Source of the DNA: Lithospermum erythrorhizon
Lineage: Eukaryota > Streptophyta > Magnoliopsida > Boraginales > Boraginaceae
Reading direction: 5' to 3'
DNA: 64,000 bases
NCBI GenBank assembly: GCA_019722365.1
Contig: JADFUC010000009.1
Location: 248,001 to 312,000 of the forward strand
Shown here: piece by piece, positions 12,241 to 23,900 of the stretch
Position numbering within the stretch: position 1 is the first letter of the stretch
Layout of the letters: every line of letters begins with the position of its first letter
Program-made: the position numbers and the translations under genes
Notes under the pieces: model-generated
The model's input: the letters and a program-made list of their open reading frames with translations, nothing else
The model's database searches: none
Told to the model about the DNA's origin: nothing

Positions 12241-14650
12241 TGTAATAACCGTTCTGAAAAAAAAAAATTTAATTTTTCGATTCGGTGGAGACCGAGGATA
12301 GTATAATTATTTTGATGATAATATTATTTAAGTAAAAAATTTTAGCGAATTACATTTATAATTTAGTAGTGTTTGCCGAGGGGAAAATTTTATCTTTTTT
12401 TTTTTTTGAAATGGTTAGGTGATAAGCGGAGAACTAGCAGAAAACGAGACGGGACTGGGTTTTTTTAAATATCTTGGCATCTTTATATTCCCATGCAAAC
12501 AACTTCATCATCTTCACATTTTTCTTTATTTGGCGAAATTATCCCTCCCCTTAAAAATTTCGTTTTTCCATTTCTCTTCGATTGTCGCTCGAACTCAAGA
12601 TGGGTTGTAGAATATCTTTCTCCCCGTCATTCTCTTCGGAGTTAAGGTAAGAAATTTCGAATAACTGGAATCTTGTGGGTTTGACATAGTTGAATTTTAG
12701 TTGACTTTTCCTGGTGAATTTTATGATAAATTTTGGTTGGTTATGGGTTTGTGACGTATATAAGTGATGAATTATTGGTTGAGAATCGTTTGAGACGTTA
12801 TGGTCGAGTTGACTTTTTAAGGTTTTTGGTTGACTTTTATGTGGATATTTTATAGACTTTAAATGTGTATGAGTTTATATTGGGACCTTATTATAGTTGT
12901 TGTGATGTTGATTGGTGATTTAAAATTGATTAAGGGGATTATGTTGAAAAAGTGTTAATTCAATTTAAAGAGTATAGTGATATTCGAATTATAGGTTATT
13001 GAGTATGGACCTCTTTGATTAATTAAAATGACTTATAAGTTGATTGGTAATGATTAAGTAATAAGATGAAATTTTAGTGGGGGATCGATTGGGTTGTGTC
13101 AAATGGGATTATAGTCGATAGTTTATCAGGTCGGGTTAAACTGTTTAGAATAGTTCTCCCGAGTTGGTTATGTCTTCCGAGCGGTATAGTAATAGGTCTT
13201 GATTATAATTTACGGGTGTTGTTTGGGCGTTGATGAATTGGAAAAGGCGATTACCTTGATTGTCTTTCGCGAAGGTTTTGCGGTAGCTAAGCGGTGATAC
13301 TTATCTGCGGGTGTTACTACGTACTTACCTTGATTTGTGATATACATGTTATTGTGTTATGATTATAAGAATGATATACATGTAATTGTTGTGTTAACTC
13401 TTGATTGACCTTGTTTTACGTGGCGTTGAAGATTCTTGGAGGTAAATACTTGACTTGAACTCCCAACATATTTAAATTACGTAGCCTTGATGGCACAATT
13501 ATATTATGTGGCCTTGTCGGCACTATTATGCGTTTAATGGCCTTCGGCACTTTTGATATGTTTGTGGAAGCAGTCGGTGTGATTGATTCTGATTGTGGGA
13601 TGTTTTGGTACGTGTTTGTATCTTGTTTGGGAGTAGAGTAGTTGTTTGGAGTTATCGCATGAGTTTGAGGCCTTGAGTGTCGGTGACCTGATTAGGATTA
13701 CGAGTTAGGTGACTCTCGGCTTCCTTGCGGGGATATGAGCCTATTGGCCTTATAGTGTATAGAAGATGTATAGAGATGCGGTGTTCCTTATCTTGTGTAT
13801 AAGTGCGGTGTGCCTTATACTTGGTGTATAAAGCGTTGTGCACTTGTACTTAGTGTATGAGTGCGGTTTGGCCTTATACTCTTGTATAAGTGCGGGGTGA
13901 TTATCGTTAGTCCATTCCCTCTGGTGGAGACGGACAGGCATATACGCATTAGAGATTGATATCTTTGGTGGGTTATGAGAATGGAGGTTTGTGTTGGTTG
14001 CAGAGTTGTTGAGTCTCTTGATGTCTTTCTAGGGTGTGTGCAAGCCTACATGATGTCTACATTATTATTATGTATGGGCTCTTTAGGATTCAAATTAGAT
14101 GGTCACGGATATATGTAATTTCATTCATGTGGCTATCGTATATTTCTTGTCCTCGTTCATTATGAGGTGAGTTCGCCTGTGTTAAATTCCTAAAACATGG
14201 CTTACACTAGCATTGGGCATTTCATTTATTAGGTTGACGGTGACGAGTTGAGCCAAATTTGTTTGGGATTTTATTCAGAGTGGCTAGGTGAGCATCGGGT
14301 GGCGGAAGGATCACTCAAGTCAGATTTTGATGTGTTGTCCCAGCTGACTTTGATTGTTGTTTCCTTTGAAACTTTAGCCTTGTCGGCTATTGTCATTTTG
14401 TATTCGGATCATTAATGTATCATCTTTGTAACCTTGCCGGCGTTACTTTAATTTTTGGGATATGTTGTTTATATATTTATGGGTTAGTCATTTAGTCGGT
14501 GATGGATTCATTTAAAAAGCTGTTTTGATTTGGGAAACTTAATTGTGATCACATTTTTTGGATGAAGCAATTTGTGTTTTAAAGGCGAGTCGTCCGTCGG
14601 TTTAGTGACTCACGAGTGTTCGGATTTTAATGGCCTTCACCTCGGGGCGG
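12241..14650 (+). mobile_element. Ty3/gypsy LTR-like block (probable solo LTR, Tekay/Del type)
   Basis: The left edge TGTAATAACCG followed by an A-rich run and TTCGATTCGGTGGAGACCGA matches the usual start of Tekay-type gypsy LTRs as I know them. A TTTAAATA box near 12466 could be the LTR promoter. Inside are GTTGACTTTT motifs (12700-12840) and a run of imperfect repeats around GTGCGGTGTGCCTTATACTT (13770-13900). GGTGACGAGTTGAGCC at about 14236 and CAGCTGACTTTGATTG at about 14341 are typical of the LTR 3' part. There is no primer site, polypurine tract or coding domain next to it, which favours a solo LTR. The right end is uncertain. Confidence 0.45.
13770..13900. repeat. Short imperfect tandem repeats within the LTR-like block
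   Basis: About four copies of a 30-40 base unit containing GTATAAGTGCGGTGTGCCTT with drift between copies. Confidence 0.55.
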
Positions 14651-14829
14651 TAGGCACAGGCGAGGTCGTCTGAGAGAAATACCGAGGATTGAACATATAT
14701 CACACTGAAAGCAATGCCCATGTCTGATATCGATTCATTACAATAGTCTATAAACAGAATGTGACACGTTCTTCATATCATTTATTTTGATTTCAGTCTT
14801 AGGCCAGTCTTATAACACAAATGAAGCGA

Positions 14830-15480
14830 AAGAGGTCGTTCTGATTGACATCGAGACGTAGAAATTCTTCAAATCTTTTCGACTTATTGCTTTGATTTAA
14901 AATAAGAGTTGATTTCTTTTGTCCCTAATATATCTTCACCTAAAATTTCTTGAATTACCTAAGTCTTTCATGTCAAAATTATCTAAAAATATTTTTTGCA
15001 CCTACTCAATGGGCACCAACTGGACTAATCTTGTATCATCTGTATATCAGCAATCATTACAATACTCATATTCTTATAGTAAAGGCAATGATCAGAAGAG
15101 CTTCTTTTTAGTATTGTCTGCATTATGAACATTCTTTTGGGAGTTAAACCTATTATGAGATCTATCCCTTACATGTATAATCTCTCCAGAATTCTTACTA
15201 CCACCAGAATGCTTAATATCCAATTATTTATTCTTAAGACCATTTACAACAATGTCTAAAGTGACCGAATCTCTACCATACTTAATAGCAGATTTAATAT
15301 CGTTAAAAATGAAATATAGCGACTTATAGAGCAATGGGAGCATAATCATCAATATTCTTATCGCTAGCCAGCTTAATATCAGAAATAAGTTTAGTAAAAA
15401 CATCATGATTTTCTTCTATATCCTTAGAAGTATCCAATTTAAACTTAAAGAACTTCTCAAGTAAAAATATTTTACTAGGC
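14830..15480 (-). pseudogene. Ty1/copia scrap: gag (UBN2) next to a reverse transcriptase fragment
   Basis: Read on the minus strand, 15480 to about 15200 encodes a gag UBN2-like stretch. Pieces readable across frameshifts include FFKFKLDTSKDIEENHD, KLISDIKLASDKNIDDYAP and AIKYGRDSVTLDIV, which fit the family pattern of a Lys/Asp-rich helix followed by 'LKYGRD..SL..V'. Towards 14930 the minus strand gives FLDNFDMKDLGN, the hallmark 'F.MKDLG' of the copia reverse transcriptase, followed by remains of the 'LNQS.YI' motif. Protease, integrase and the first part of reverse transcriptase are missing between them, so the fragment has an internal deletion or is a chimera. No LTR was found. Confidence 0.6.
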
Positions 15481-15669
15481 AAAGATGTTTCAGTATAGAG
15501 ACTATTCAGTTTATATAAAGTGTCTTAGCAGGTTCTCTTTAAAATGTATAAAAGTATATTTATTCGATAATTTTATTTTATATTACAAATTTAAGTTAAC
15601 TTTTATAATTATAACAACGAAATCACTTGTAACAAAGCTACCACGTACAACTCACATCCCTTTTACAAG

Positions 15670-15869
15670 TCTATATATAAAAGTACGAGTTCATTTTTGT
15701 AATTTTTTCTTTTTTGAAACGACTAAAATGACCTTCTCAAATAATTTGTTTTAAGAGTCAATGAAGGGTATTTTATTTTATATTATAAATTTAGGTTAAC
15801 TTTTATAATTATAACAATGAAATCACGTATAACAAAGTTACCACGTGCAACGCACGTCCCTTTTACTAG
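15670..15869 (+). mobile_element. Helitron-like element C, 200 bp, complete ends
   Basis: This is the shortest and clearest copy. It starts TCTATATATAAAAGTACGAG at 15670 and ends CTAG at 15866-15869. Before the end is a perfect hairpin: ACGTGC (15843-15848), loop AAC, GCACGT (15852-15857). The 5' TC, the 3' hairpin a few bases from a CTRR end, and a following T are the defining ends of Helitrons. The preceding element B ends at 15669 and the next copy starts at 15870, so both borders are direct element-to-element junctions. It is far too short to code for anything. Confidence 0.65.
15843..15857 (+). repeat. Helitron 3' hairpin
   Basis: Perfect 6-bp stem ACGTGC/GCACGT with a 3-base loop, 8 bases before the CTAG end of element C. 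The same hairpin is at 8004-8018 (element A), and a decayed form is at 15643-15657 (element B). Confidence 0.7.
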
Positions 15870-16263
15870 TCTATATATAAAAGTACGAGTTCGTTTTTAT
15901 AATTTTTTTCTTTTTGAAATGACTAAAATGACCTTCTCAAATAATTTGTTTTAAGAGTTACTGAAGAGTATTTTTGTATTTTACACATTAGATATAAACA
16001 ACTTCTACTATCAATCAACTTTTTTGGCTAGAAATTAGGAAGTATTGTTTTCAATAAATTGTTAAACGGAATGGTTGTATTGTATAGTTTTTTTTTTAGT
16101 TGTATTGTATAATTTGAATACGACTTCATGTCTTATTAATATTTATCAATATTTCTACTATATTTGATATTTAAATGTTAATACCTTATTCAAACTATCG
16201 ATTAGAAAATGTACATAAAATATTGCTGAAACTATATTACCCAAATATTATAAAATATATTAC

Positions 16264-16352
16264 TCACGCTAAGCATTCAAACTTCATATAAACTATATTT
16301 AATTTTACCCATGCTAAGCATTCAAACTTCATATAAACTATATTTAATTTTC
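16264..16352. repeat. Two tandem copies of a 45-bp unit
   Basis: The string GCTAAGCATTCAAACTTCAT followed by ATAAACTATATTTAATTTT occurs at about 16268 and again at about 16313 with a single difference near the start of the unit. Confidence 0.85.
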
Positions 16353-16763
16353 ACCAAATATTATAAAATACATTAAAAAAAATATTTGAAGTCGGAGTAT
16401 ATAAAGTCAAACAACTAATGAACGAGAAATTTTAAAAATGAACTGGACAAGCATACTATAACTATAGCATGAATTAAGATTATAGGTTACTATGATTAAT
16501 AAGGACTACATATACACTATTTTGAATGTAAGGAAGTAATATTAAATAATGAAATTTCAAGTCTATTTGAATATTGATATCAAACTAAATAATATGGTAA
16601 CATCCTACACAAATTAATCAGTACGAAGACATCATATCATCAATATTGAATATACTATTGGTTATTCTTTTATTTTTAATTATGAAAACTATTATGTGAT
16701 ATTTTTATAGATAATCAAGTCAAATTTTATAAATTTTATTCAACTTCAAACAAGTACAAAAAT

Positions 16764-16786
16764 TATATATATATATATATATATGA
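16764..16786. repeat. (AT)n microsatellite
   Basis: About 11-12 uninterrupted AT dinucleotides within element D. Confidence 0.85.
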
Positions 16787-18067
16787 AATAACTACAAATA
16801 TTAAATAGAAGCAAAAAAACTGACTAATCCAGACTTGAATGCATAATCGAGAAGACTCATACTCTTACTAATATAATATAATTTTTACCGTTGAGGAAGT
16901 TCATAATTAATTTTGGATGCAACAGGAAAATTATATGGTTTTATATTATTTTATGTTAACTATGCATAATAGTTCTTAATTTAGACAATCAAACGACTAA
17001 AGAACATAAGGATAACAAGATACATGAAAAAAAAGATGTAATACTAGCAAAAGAACTAAATCATCGAAATTGCTTCAGATAAAGTGAAACTCAAACTAAT
17101 ATAAAATGGGGAGAAGTAAGGATACACCAAAGAAAAAAAGAGGCATTGACAAAAGACTCGGCAAGGGAAGATCTGGCTGTGTCTTAATAAAGATGACGAT
17201 GTGGTATTATGTAACTTTTATATAAAACAAAAAAATAGAGAAGAAGAAGTTTTGATTATTTGACTATGACAATTAAATTTTTTTTAGGTATTAGTTTAAA
17301 ATGATTATATAGATTTTTTTGATATTTCATATTTAGAAATAGCGTTCTTTAAAATTTATAAAAGTTTATTTATTAGTAGATAATTTTGTTTCATGACTAT
17401 CATTTTTTGTTACTATTTATAATTATACATAATAAATCACGTGCAGCGAAAATTTTAAATCAACATACGTCGGCTTTACTAGTAATATGAAAAGAACATT
17501 AATAAAAGTCTTCATGTTGAGAACTTTGATCTATTTCTTATTACTAAACATTAATTTTAAATTCTTGAAGTAGTAGATAGTATTTGTTCTTTAATAAGGT
17601 GTAGCAATTCAAGTCTGACTTTCAGTTGATTATTCAGTCTTCAAAGCAAATTCTGAAAAACTGAATCTGATTGTCAAAAAAGTGAGTGCTCGATCCAACT
17701 TGATTCAACATATTCTCATATATGTGAATATATTGTGGTTTATAGGGTTTAGATTTTATTAAATGATATTTTTAATGAGCCAATTTAAATTATGAACTTC
17801 CTTAAATTGGCATATTGTGGTATATTCTACTTGAATTATGAATTATTTCACATATATATTAATTTATGTTATGTACAATATTTTCGAGTCTCTTAATTTT
17901 ATGTTTTAGAAATCGATTACATATAAAGCCCAGCGTTTGACTCTACGATTTTGGCTCAGGCCTAAAGTGGAATAGTTTCAAACTCGATAAATCTCTCTAT
18001 TCAATCAAATCTTTCATTCTCAAAAGAATCAAGAATCCAATTTGTCATTACAAAACATCATACCTCC

Positions 18068-20177
18068 ATGGCCGCGCCACCCATCCCCACCACCCTCCTC
18101 CTCCGTGTAGTTCTCTCCTGCCGGAAGCTAACAGCTCAAGTAACAAACCCAATAACAGACTCCATCATCACCTTATCTTCATCAACTGAGCCTGAATTTG
18201 CAGCTCAATATAGAGCCAAACTCAACCGTTTTCCAAGATCCCACAACTTCATTGACCACAAAATATCATCCAAAATAGGGGAAAAACTTTGTCAAAGGTT
18301 GAGAGATATTGGAGTTAAAGAAGTCAATATTGATGTGGAGGAAGGGTGGTAAGACCGTTTTCAACGAAGTGGTAGCGCCGCTCTTTGCGGCAGTTCAGGA
18401 ATTAATTGTACACGATATTTGTTGGGAGCTCAAGTTGCCCAAACTTTTGTAACGGACAAAGCTATTTCTCAAGTGTGAATTTCATATGCTTTAAATGATC
18501 TTACTTTAATCATAAGCTCGCTTATTTTATCGATTTGGTCGCTACAACATATAAGTTATCGAATCTTATTTGATATGGTTGTCATAGAGATAATTGGTCA
18601 AAAAGTTCTTAGTCAAAAGTCGAGACTTAGTACTAAATTACTGGAGTTTGAGTTTGTATTAATGTAATAATAGTTACATTCTAATACATAAGAACACTTT
18701 TCTTATTTAAATTGTGGTTTATCTATTTCCATACACGACATTTTTATTTTCGTTTTTTGATGTGTTGTTTGTATGTAATGCTGATTGAAGAATTAATTAT
18801 ATTTAAGAGCTATAGAGTACTAATAGTGCAAAATTAATCTTGATTTTATCAGAGGAGATCGTTAAGTGTACTTAGTGCTTTGTGAGGTGTACTTTCTTGA
18901 TTGTTTAGTACATGATGCTTCTATGTTTTTTTAATAGTAGCTCAAAATTCTTTCTCTAACATAACAATGATTAAATTAAATTATATTAAAATATTTGGAG
19001 GGGTAGTAATGTTCAAATCTTACGTGAAAGAGGTTGTAGTTATCTTGTTCCAAATTATTCTCTGAGTTAAATATAACATTCTTTTGTTATCTAGCTATTG
19101 ATGCATCATTGGTACTTTACGCATCTAATTTGGATCACATACATTTAGTTGTGACAAGTACACCATTCTTAGTTTTCAGTGAATAACTGCAAAAAGAAAT
19201 TCATTGTGTACTAAAATAAAATGTTTATACCTACCTGTATTTTCTTTTAATATTCTATTGATACATGTGGTACTACGCAATTAATTTGATCACATTTAAC
19301 TATCTGATATAGTAAACATAATGTTGTGGATCATGTAATCATCATTTTCTGCAGATCTATGAAACATGCAGTATGATTTCTGCAGTGGTAGTCTAGGTAA
19401 ATATTATCCAATTGAAAATTTCTATCCATGCCGTATTGCAGAATAAGGTGAAAAATTTAGGCTTTTGTTATCTAAATTATGTGGTCTTATATGAGACAGA
19501 GGAGTGAAATAACTTCACTCCCTATATATGACTGGCTTGTTGGTATATCTCAAGTGGTCTCTTCTAAATAAATATCATGCTTCTTAATAGAAGACAATAA
19601 ACATAAATCAGGTAATATCTGTAAATCATTTATGTTTGTTCATAATGTCTTGATCTGTCATATTTTCCTCTAAATTTTGTTTCTTGTTGTTATATATTAT
19701 GAAAATGATGAAACAAATGGATGGTGATCTAGGCTGTATTTTCAGTGAATCCTTGGAATTGTGGTTTCAGTCTTTTGATTGTATCTTTTAAACTCTGAAG
19801 ATGCGTTTATCAGTGTCGTTAAGGCCCTTGAATATGATTACATTCATAATATGAATTAGTTGTGAATAAATCTTCTCACCCAGCAGTAAATAGCAATTTT
19901 TAGGATTCCGCCATGTGGATATAGCAATGCCTTTATTATAACGTAGATTAATTGATTGAATAGATATAATTCATATTGCAGGGTAAGTCCGAGGACAGCC
20001 ATCAGAAGCAAAACAAGTAGTTGTGGAGGGTATGGGAAACAAAAGCATACTGCAATGTCTGATTGCTATTTTCTCTCCAAGATTGGAGACCCAACAAAAC
20101 AATTCTTCCACTGTGGAGAAGGCTGCATCTGTGTCATTGAAGAAAATAATGCATTCAAAGCTATCACATCAGCATAA
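18068..20177 (+). CDS. uL18 (L18p/L5e) family ribosomal protein-like gene, frame disturbed after the N-terminal part
   Basis: The ATG at 18068 opens a 94-codon frame (to 18352) with the shape of the small plant L18p/L5e-family proteins: a hydrophobic start, then a SSTEPEF segment, LNRFPRSHNF, and an IGEKLCQRLRDIGVKEVNID helix-strand unit near residues 69-88. The frame then meets TAA at 18350. Just after it, another frame reads VFNEVVAPLFAAVQE, which looks like the expected C-terminal helix of the family ('..V.PLF..V...G'), so a frameshift near 18345-18352 seems likely. A second reading is splicing at the strong donor GTAAG (18349) to an acceptor at 19980-19981. That joins 18068-18348 to 19982-20177 in one open frame of 158 codons, but its C-terminal part is not recognisable. 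An AATAAA lies near 20304. Family assignment of the N-terminal part is fairly secure; the 3' structure is not. Confidence 0.6.
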
Positions 20178-20998
20178 TAATCCATGAAATTAAGAAGAAA
20201 CTACAAGGAATTATGTGTTGTGGAATATGGAGTGTGTTGTATGATTGAAATTGATGTGTGTTTCTTTATGTGCTTTTTTTGTTTGAAGTGTCTGGGTTTG
20301 CTGCAATAAAGATGTGACATCCAATGTTCTAGTTTATTTTAGTTCTTGTATTGTAACATTGTAGTATTGTACTCGATATTGTAATTATTAATTTACGTTT
20401 GAAATAATATAATCGTTGTTTTCATACAAAAAATTACTGAAACATGCTATTCATGTTCAATCATATATAATAGTCTAATCTAATATTATGGAGGGCTGCA
20501 TATATTATTATCTGTAAATAAAATTAAATTAAAACTTAATGATGTGCAATCATTTGTAAATTAAGATTAATTTGCTATGTGTGCTTTTTCTTGAACATAA
20601 TTAAATAGTTGACAGAGATAAAATTACAATCATTTCTTTGAAGAAAGCTAACCATCAATGTTCAAATATAGAAATTACTAAGATAAATGATTGTTGGTCT
20701 ATTAACTGTATGCCAACAATTCATAATAGGCTGCAATGACTTTATAACATAACTCTATATAATACAAATAAGATCTTACAGACATTAATAAATAAAGTCA
20801 AATCAGCATGTAACAACTTGTTACAATGCTCGGTTGATTTTCTGATTGGCCGATCTTGATCTTTCTTGAAAGGTTTTTACATTACGCTAGCCCGTGATTT
20901 AGCAATTTCAAATCAATGGAATGCAGAACATGATAATGCTTTTTTGTTCCGTGATTGCGTGAGATGATAATCCATCTTGCTTTCTTACGTTGCCATTG
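20178..20998. other. 3' flank between convergent genes
   Basis: Up to about 20420 this looks like 3' untranslated sequence of the plus-strand gene (AATAAA near 20304). After that it is AT-rich with no frame. The minus-strand acyltransferase gene ends at 20999, so the two genes converge. Confidence 0.45.
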
Positions 20999-23900
20999 CT
21001 AAAGTTCTTGACCGTCCAGATCAGGTTTGAAGGATGATCGATCTGAAGGCTGCAGTATACGTCGGATATCTTCTTCTGAATAAGCTGGGACGAACCAGTA
21101 TCTTTTGTCTGTGCCAAACACCTAATACGTAGAAAAATAAAAATAAAAATCAATGAGAAGCGAATATGATAAATACCATTTTCCCCACAGGTTGAATATG
21201 ATTCACTGTGCCCAAAGATGCCAATTTCAAAATTAAGAGAAATATACAAATTAGTGTAAGATTTTCATTTACATTCACTTTGACATAAGAAACATAGGTA
21301 AATTCACTTATCTCAATGAACTCATTGTAAGTTACACGGTGGGAATACATAATCATCAGTAGAGATAGGTTCTAGTCATTCTACTGATAAAAATTGGCAT
21401 CCATAAAATATTTGTTAACCAACAGGTGCCACTGAGGAGGGAGCACCCAAAAAGAAAAGGAGGGAAAAAAAATACACACAACAAGTACAATACTGAGTAT
21501 AAATGCTATTTAAAATTCTCCTTGATATTAGAATCTGCCATTTTTAGGAAGCGGTTATACTTTCATATACTAAAGAGAAAACAGTCAACTTATTAAACCT
21601 AACGTTTTGATGATGTTTCATTATTGTTGAAGAGTGAAGTTGGATAAAGTTTTTCTTAGAGTAAAACTGTTATAACAATTGGCTGGTTGCATTTATAACA
21701 GTTGGAAGCCCTCTCGAAGATGTTTTTCTATCAAGTGTTAAAAGCAATCTGGTATCTTTTCTTGCAGTGGTAGTCAAATCTCGTTGAATCACGCATTAAG
21801 GGAGATCTTGGATAGCAGTACTTAGAGCCAGTGATGTGGGATCTTTGAATAATTCTTGAAGATCTACGTCTCTATGTTGGCAGTGTGAGATCCTGGAAGA
21901 TCTCGTTTTGTATATGAAGCAGCGTTTAAATGACTCAAAAGAGTTTCCATACTTATCATCTAACTTACGTATATATAAAGAAGTCTAGCACAAGTTGGAG
22001 TTTAACGAAATCTTTCATTCATTCATCAAGAACCGAAGTGTGGTGTGCTAGCTTAAGAAGACAACCGGTGTGTAGGTTAGTGTATGTTGAATTCTGCTCT
22101 AAAGCTACTAACTAACATTATGTTGTCTGCTTTACTGCTTATAATTTTTTGTAGAGCATGCATTGATATATTAGAAGTCGAACAGGAGAGTGTGGCCACG
22201 GAAAGATAGAGATAAAATTGGTCTAGTCTTGAAGCTTGTATTGAAGTAAGTGAGGCGAAGTAAGAGATGTGGTACATTAGGTATGAAATCCCCCACTTAT
22301 AATTTCTTCAAAATTTTAGTGGAATCTTTCTGGGCAAGCTGCCCCCAGATCATAAGGTGCTAATGGAACACCGGGCAGGTTGCTGCCTTGTCTCTCATTT
22401 ACTTTATTATTGTGTTTAACTATTTTTGTTATACTGATGTATTAGTAACTATCGAAAGGACGCAGCGGATTTGTGGTTACTTTTCAATTACTATAAAGCA
22501 AGGAATAATCCATTTAAGATCTATGAATGCACAATTATCAAAATTCTTTCACTTTCTCAAATAAAGTAGACTTGAAACTATATTAACACATTTCATCCCT
22601 TTAATGGGTATTCGGACTGTTGATATGAGATTAGCATTAGGACATTCGGTAGACTGATATGAAACAATAAAAGACAGTGGTAAGAAATTGCGATATATCT
22701 TCGTGCAATTCTCTACTACATAAACTTCCCCGGTTATGATTCTAATAGCCATTCACAATAACTAGTAAAGCAAGTCGAAAACAGGTATAAAGTTATTGGA
22801 TTAGAAATATGACAGGTTAAACAATAACAAACCTGATGCAGTCAGAAGGTTTAATATAGAAAAACCGAAAACTATGCTTCAAACAGGGCAGGAGAGTATA
22901 CTAAAAATATGAATAAAACAGCTATGACATCAAATTGTTGCTTAGCAAAAATATACAGACAGATAAGATAATTACCTCAATAATTAGTCATTATTGCAAT
23001 ACTAATGATATGCATAATCAGAAATCCCATCACACTCCAAACAAAGAAAATAGTTATATATAGTCAATAGGTAAGGAAGTTGTCAAACTTAAGTAGGGTA
23101 AGGCGGGTGGCTTTACCGAAGGAAAGAAAAGTGGTTGCAAGAGTGCCTGGAGTACCAGGGATTTCTCCATCACCAAAAAATGCAATAAAATGCTGCAGTA
23201 ATGATAGAGACACCAAAGTCGTCTCAAGAAATGTGTAGAACTGCAATAGAAGTACAATAATCAGCCTCATGCACAGCATAACTCAAATTATGCTATGCCC
23301 AATTCATAAGGAAAAGAATTCGCCAAATCAATTTGATGTAATATGCAAATCTCCTTTTCGAGAAAAGAACACTAATTGTATGCATTCTGATTTATAAAAA
23401 ATACTTCTCTTCAAAAGAAGTTGGCAAGAACTTGCATCGAGTTTGCATATGTGTAGATGGTACAACAATGAATCATCAACTAATGATAAGTTAAGAGGTC
23501 ATAGTGTCATACCAAGAATAGAAGGAAATATTTGTAGTTCAAAGCCCCAACACAATTCACAACCCACACGCAATGATGGTCCATTTTTAGCACACATCTC
23601 CCACCTGACAAAATGGTTTATTGGCTCAATATACAACAAAATGAAACCAATAAGGTTTAGTCGAAAGGAAAAGTTGATAGGAACCCACAAACAGAACAAT
23701 GGTGACACCGAGGTGGTTTCAACTGATTGCACTTCCGGCAGAAACGAATCCTGCACCCCTCTTCATCAGATGGAACAGCTCCAAATTCAGAGGCAGTTAA
23801 TGGGTCGGCAACCCCTGTCTCTTCATCATATACTGGCCTCCAATTTGGCGGTACGCCCCCGGGATCAGTGAAAACAACGGAGAAGTAACTCCACAATAGC

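Larger units (their letters stand above)
8032..15669 (+). mobile_element. Helitron-like element B with nested retroelements
   Basis: It begins directly after element A's CAAG end, at TATATATATAAAAGCACGAG, the family 5' sequence with its first TC changed to TA. It ends at 15666-15669 (CAAG) after a weakened hairpin at 15643-15657 (ACGTACAACTCACAT). The bulk consists of AT-rich filler plus LTR-like blocks (10680-11110 and 12241-14650) and a copia scrap (14830-15480), which would be later insertions. No Helitron Rep/helicase is seen. The assignment rests on the two junction sequences and on 5'/3' similarity to the compact copy C. Confidence 0.4.
15870..17482 (+). mobile_element. Helitron-like element D, about 1.6 kb
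   Basis: It starts TCTATATATAAAAGTACGAG at 15870, directly after the CTAG of element C. It shares the next 100 or so bases with C (GACTAAAATGACCTTCTC and AATAATTTGTTTTAAGAGT). It ends TTTACTAG at 17482, followed by T. The 3' part (about 17080-17482) is related to that of element A, but the terminal hairpin is weak (ACGTGC near 17441, ACGT near 17467). Inside are a 45-bp direct duplication (16264-16352) and an AT microsatellite near 16764. There is no coding capacity. Confidence 0.55.

Noticed and set aside
22301..22400. Missing exon 6 of the acyltransferase gene (minus-strand text ACCTTATGATCTGGGGG recalls YDLG)
   Set aside because: The surrounding codons do not fit the family in any frame and there is no good acceptor/donor pair. 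The match is probably chance. A GAAAGAATTTTGA stretch near 22540 was rejected for the same reason.
23443..23871. 142-codon plus-strand frame
   Set aside because: It lies antisense to exons 2 and 3 of the DHHC acyltransferase gene, whose reading is supported by catalytic motifs and splice phases. The plus-strand protein has no recognisable features.
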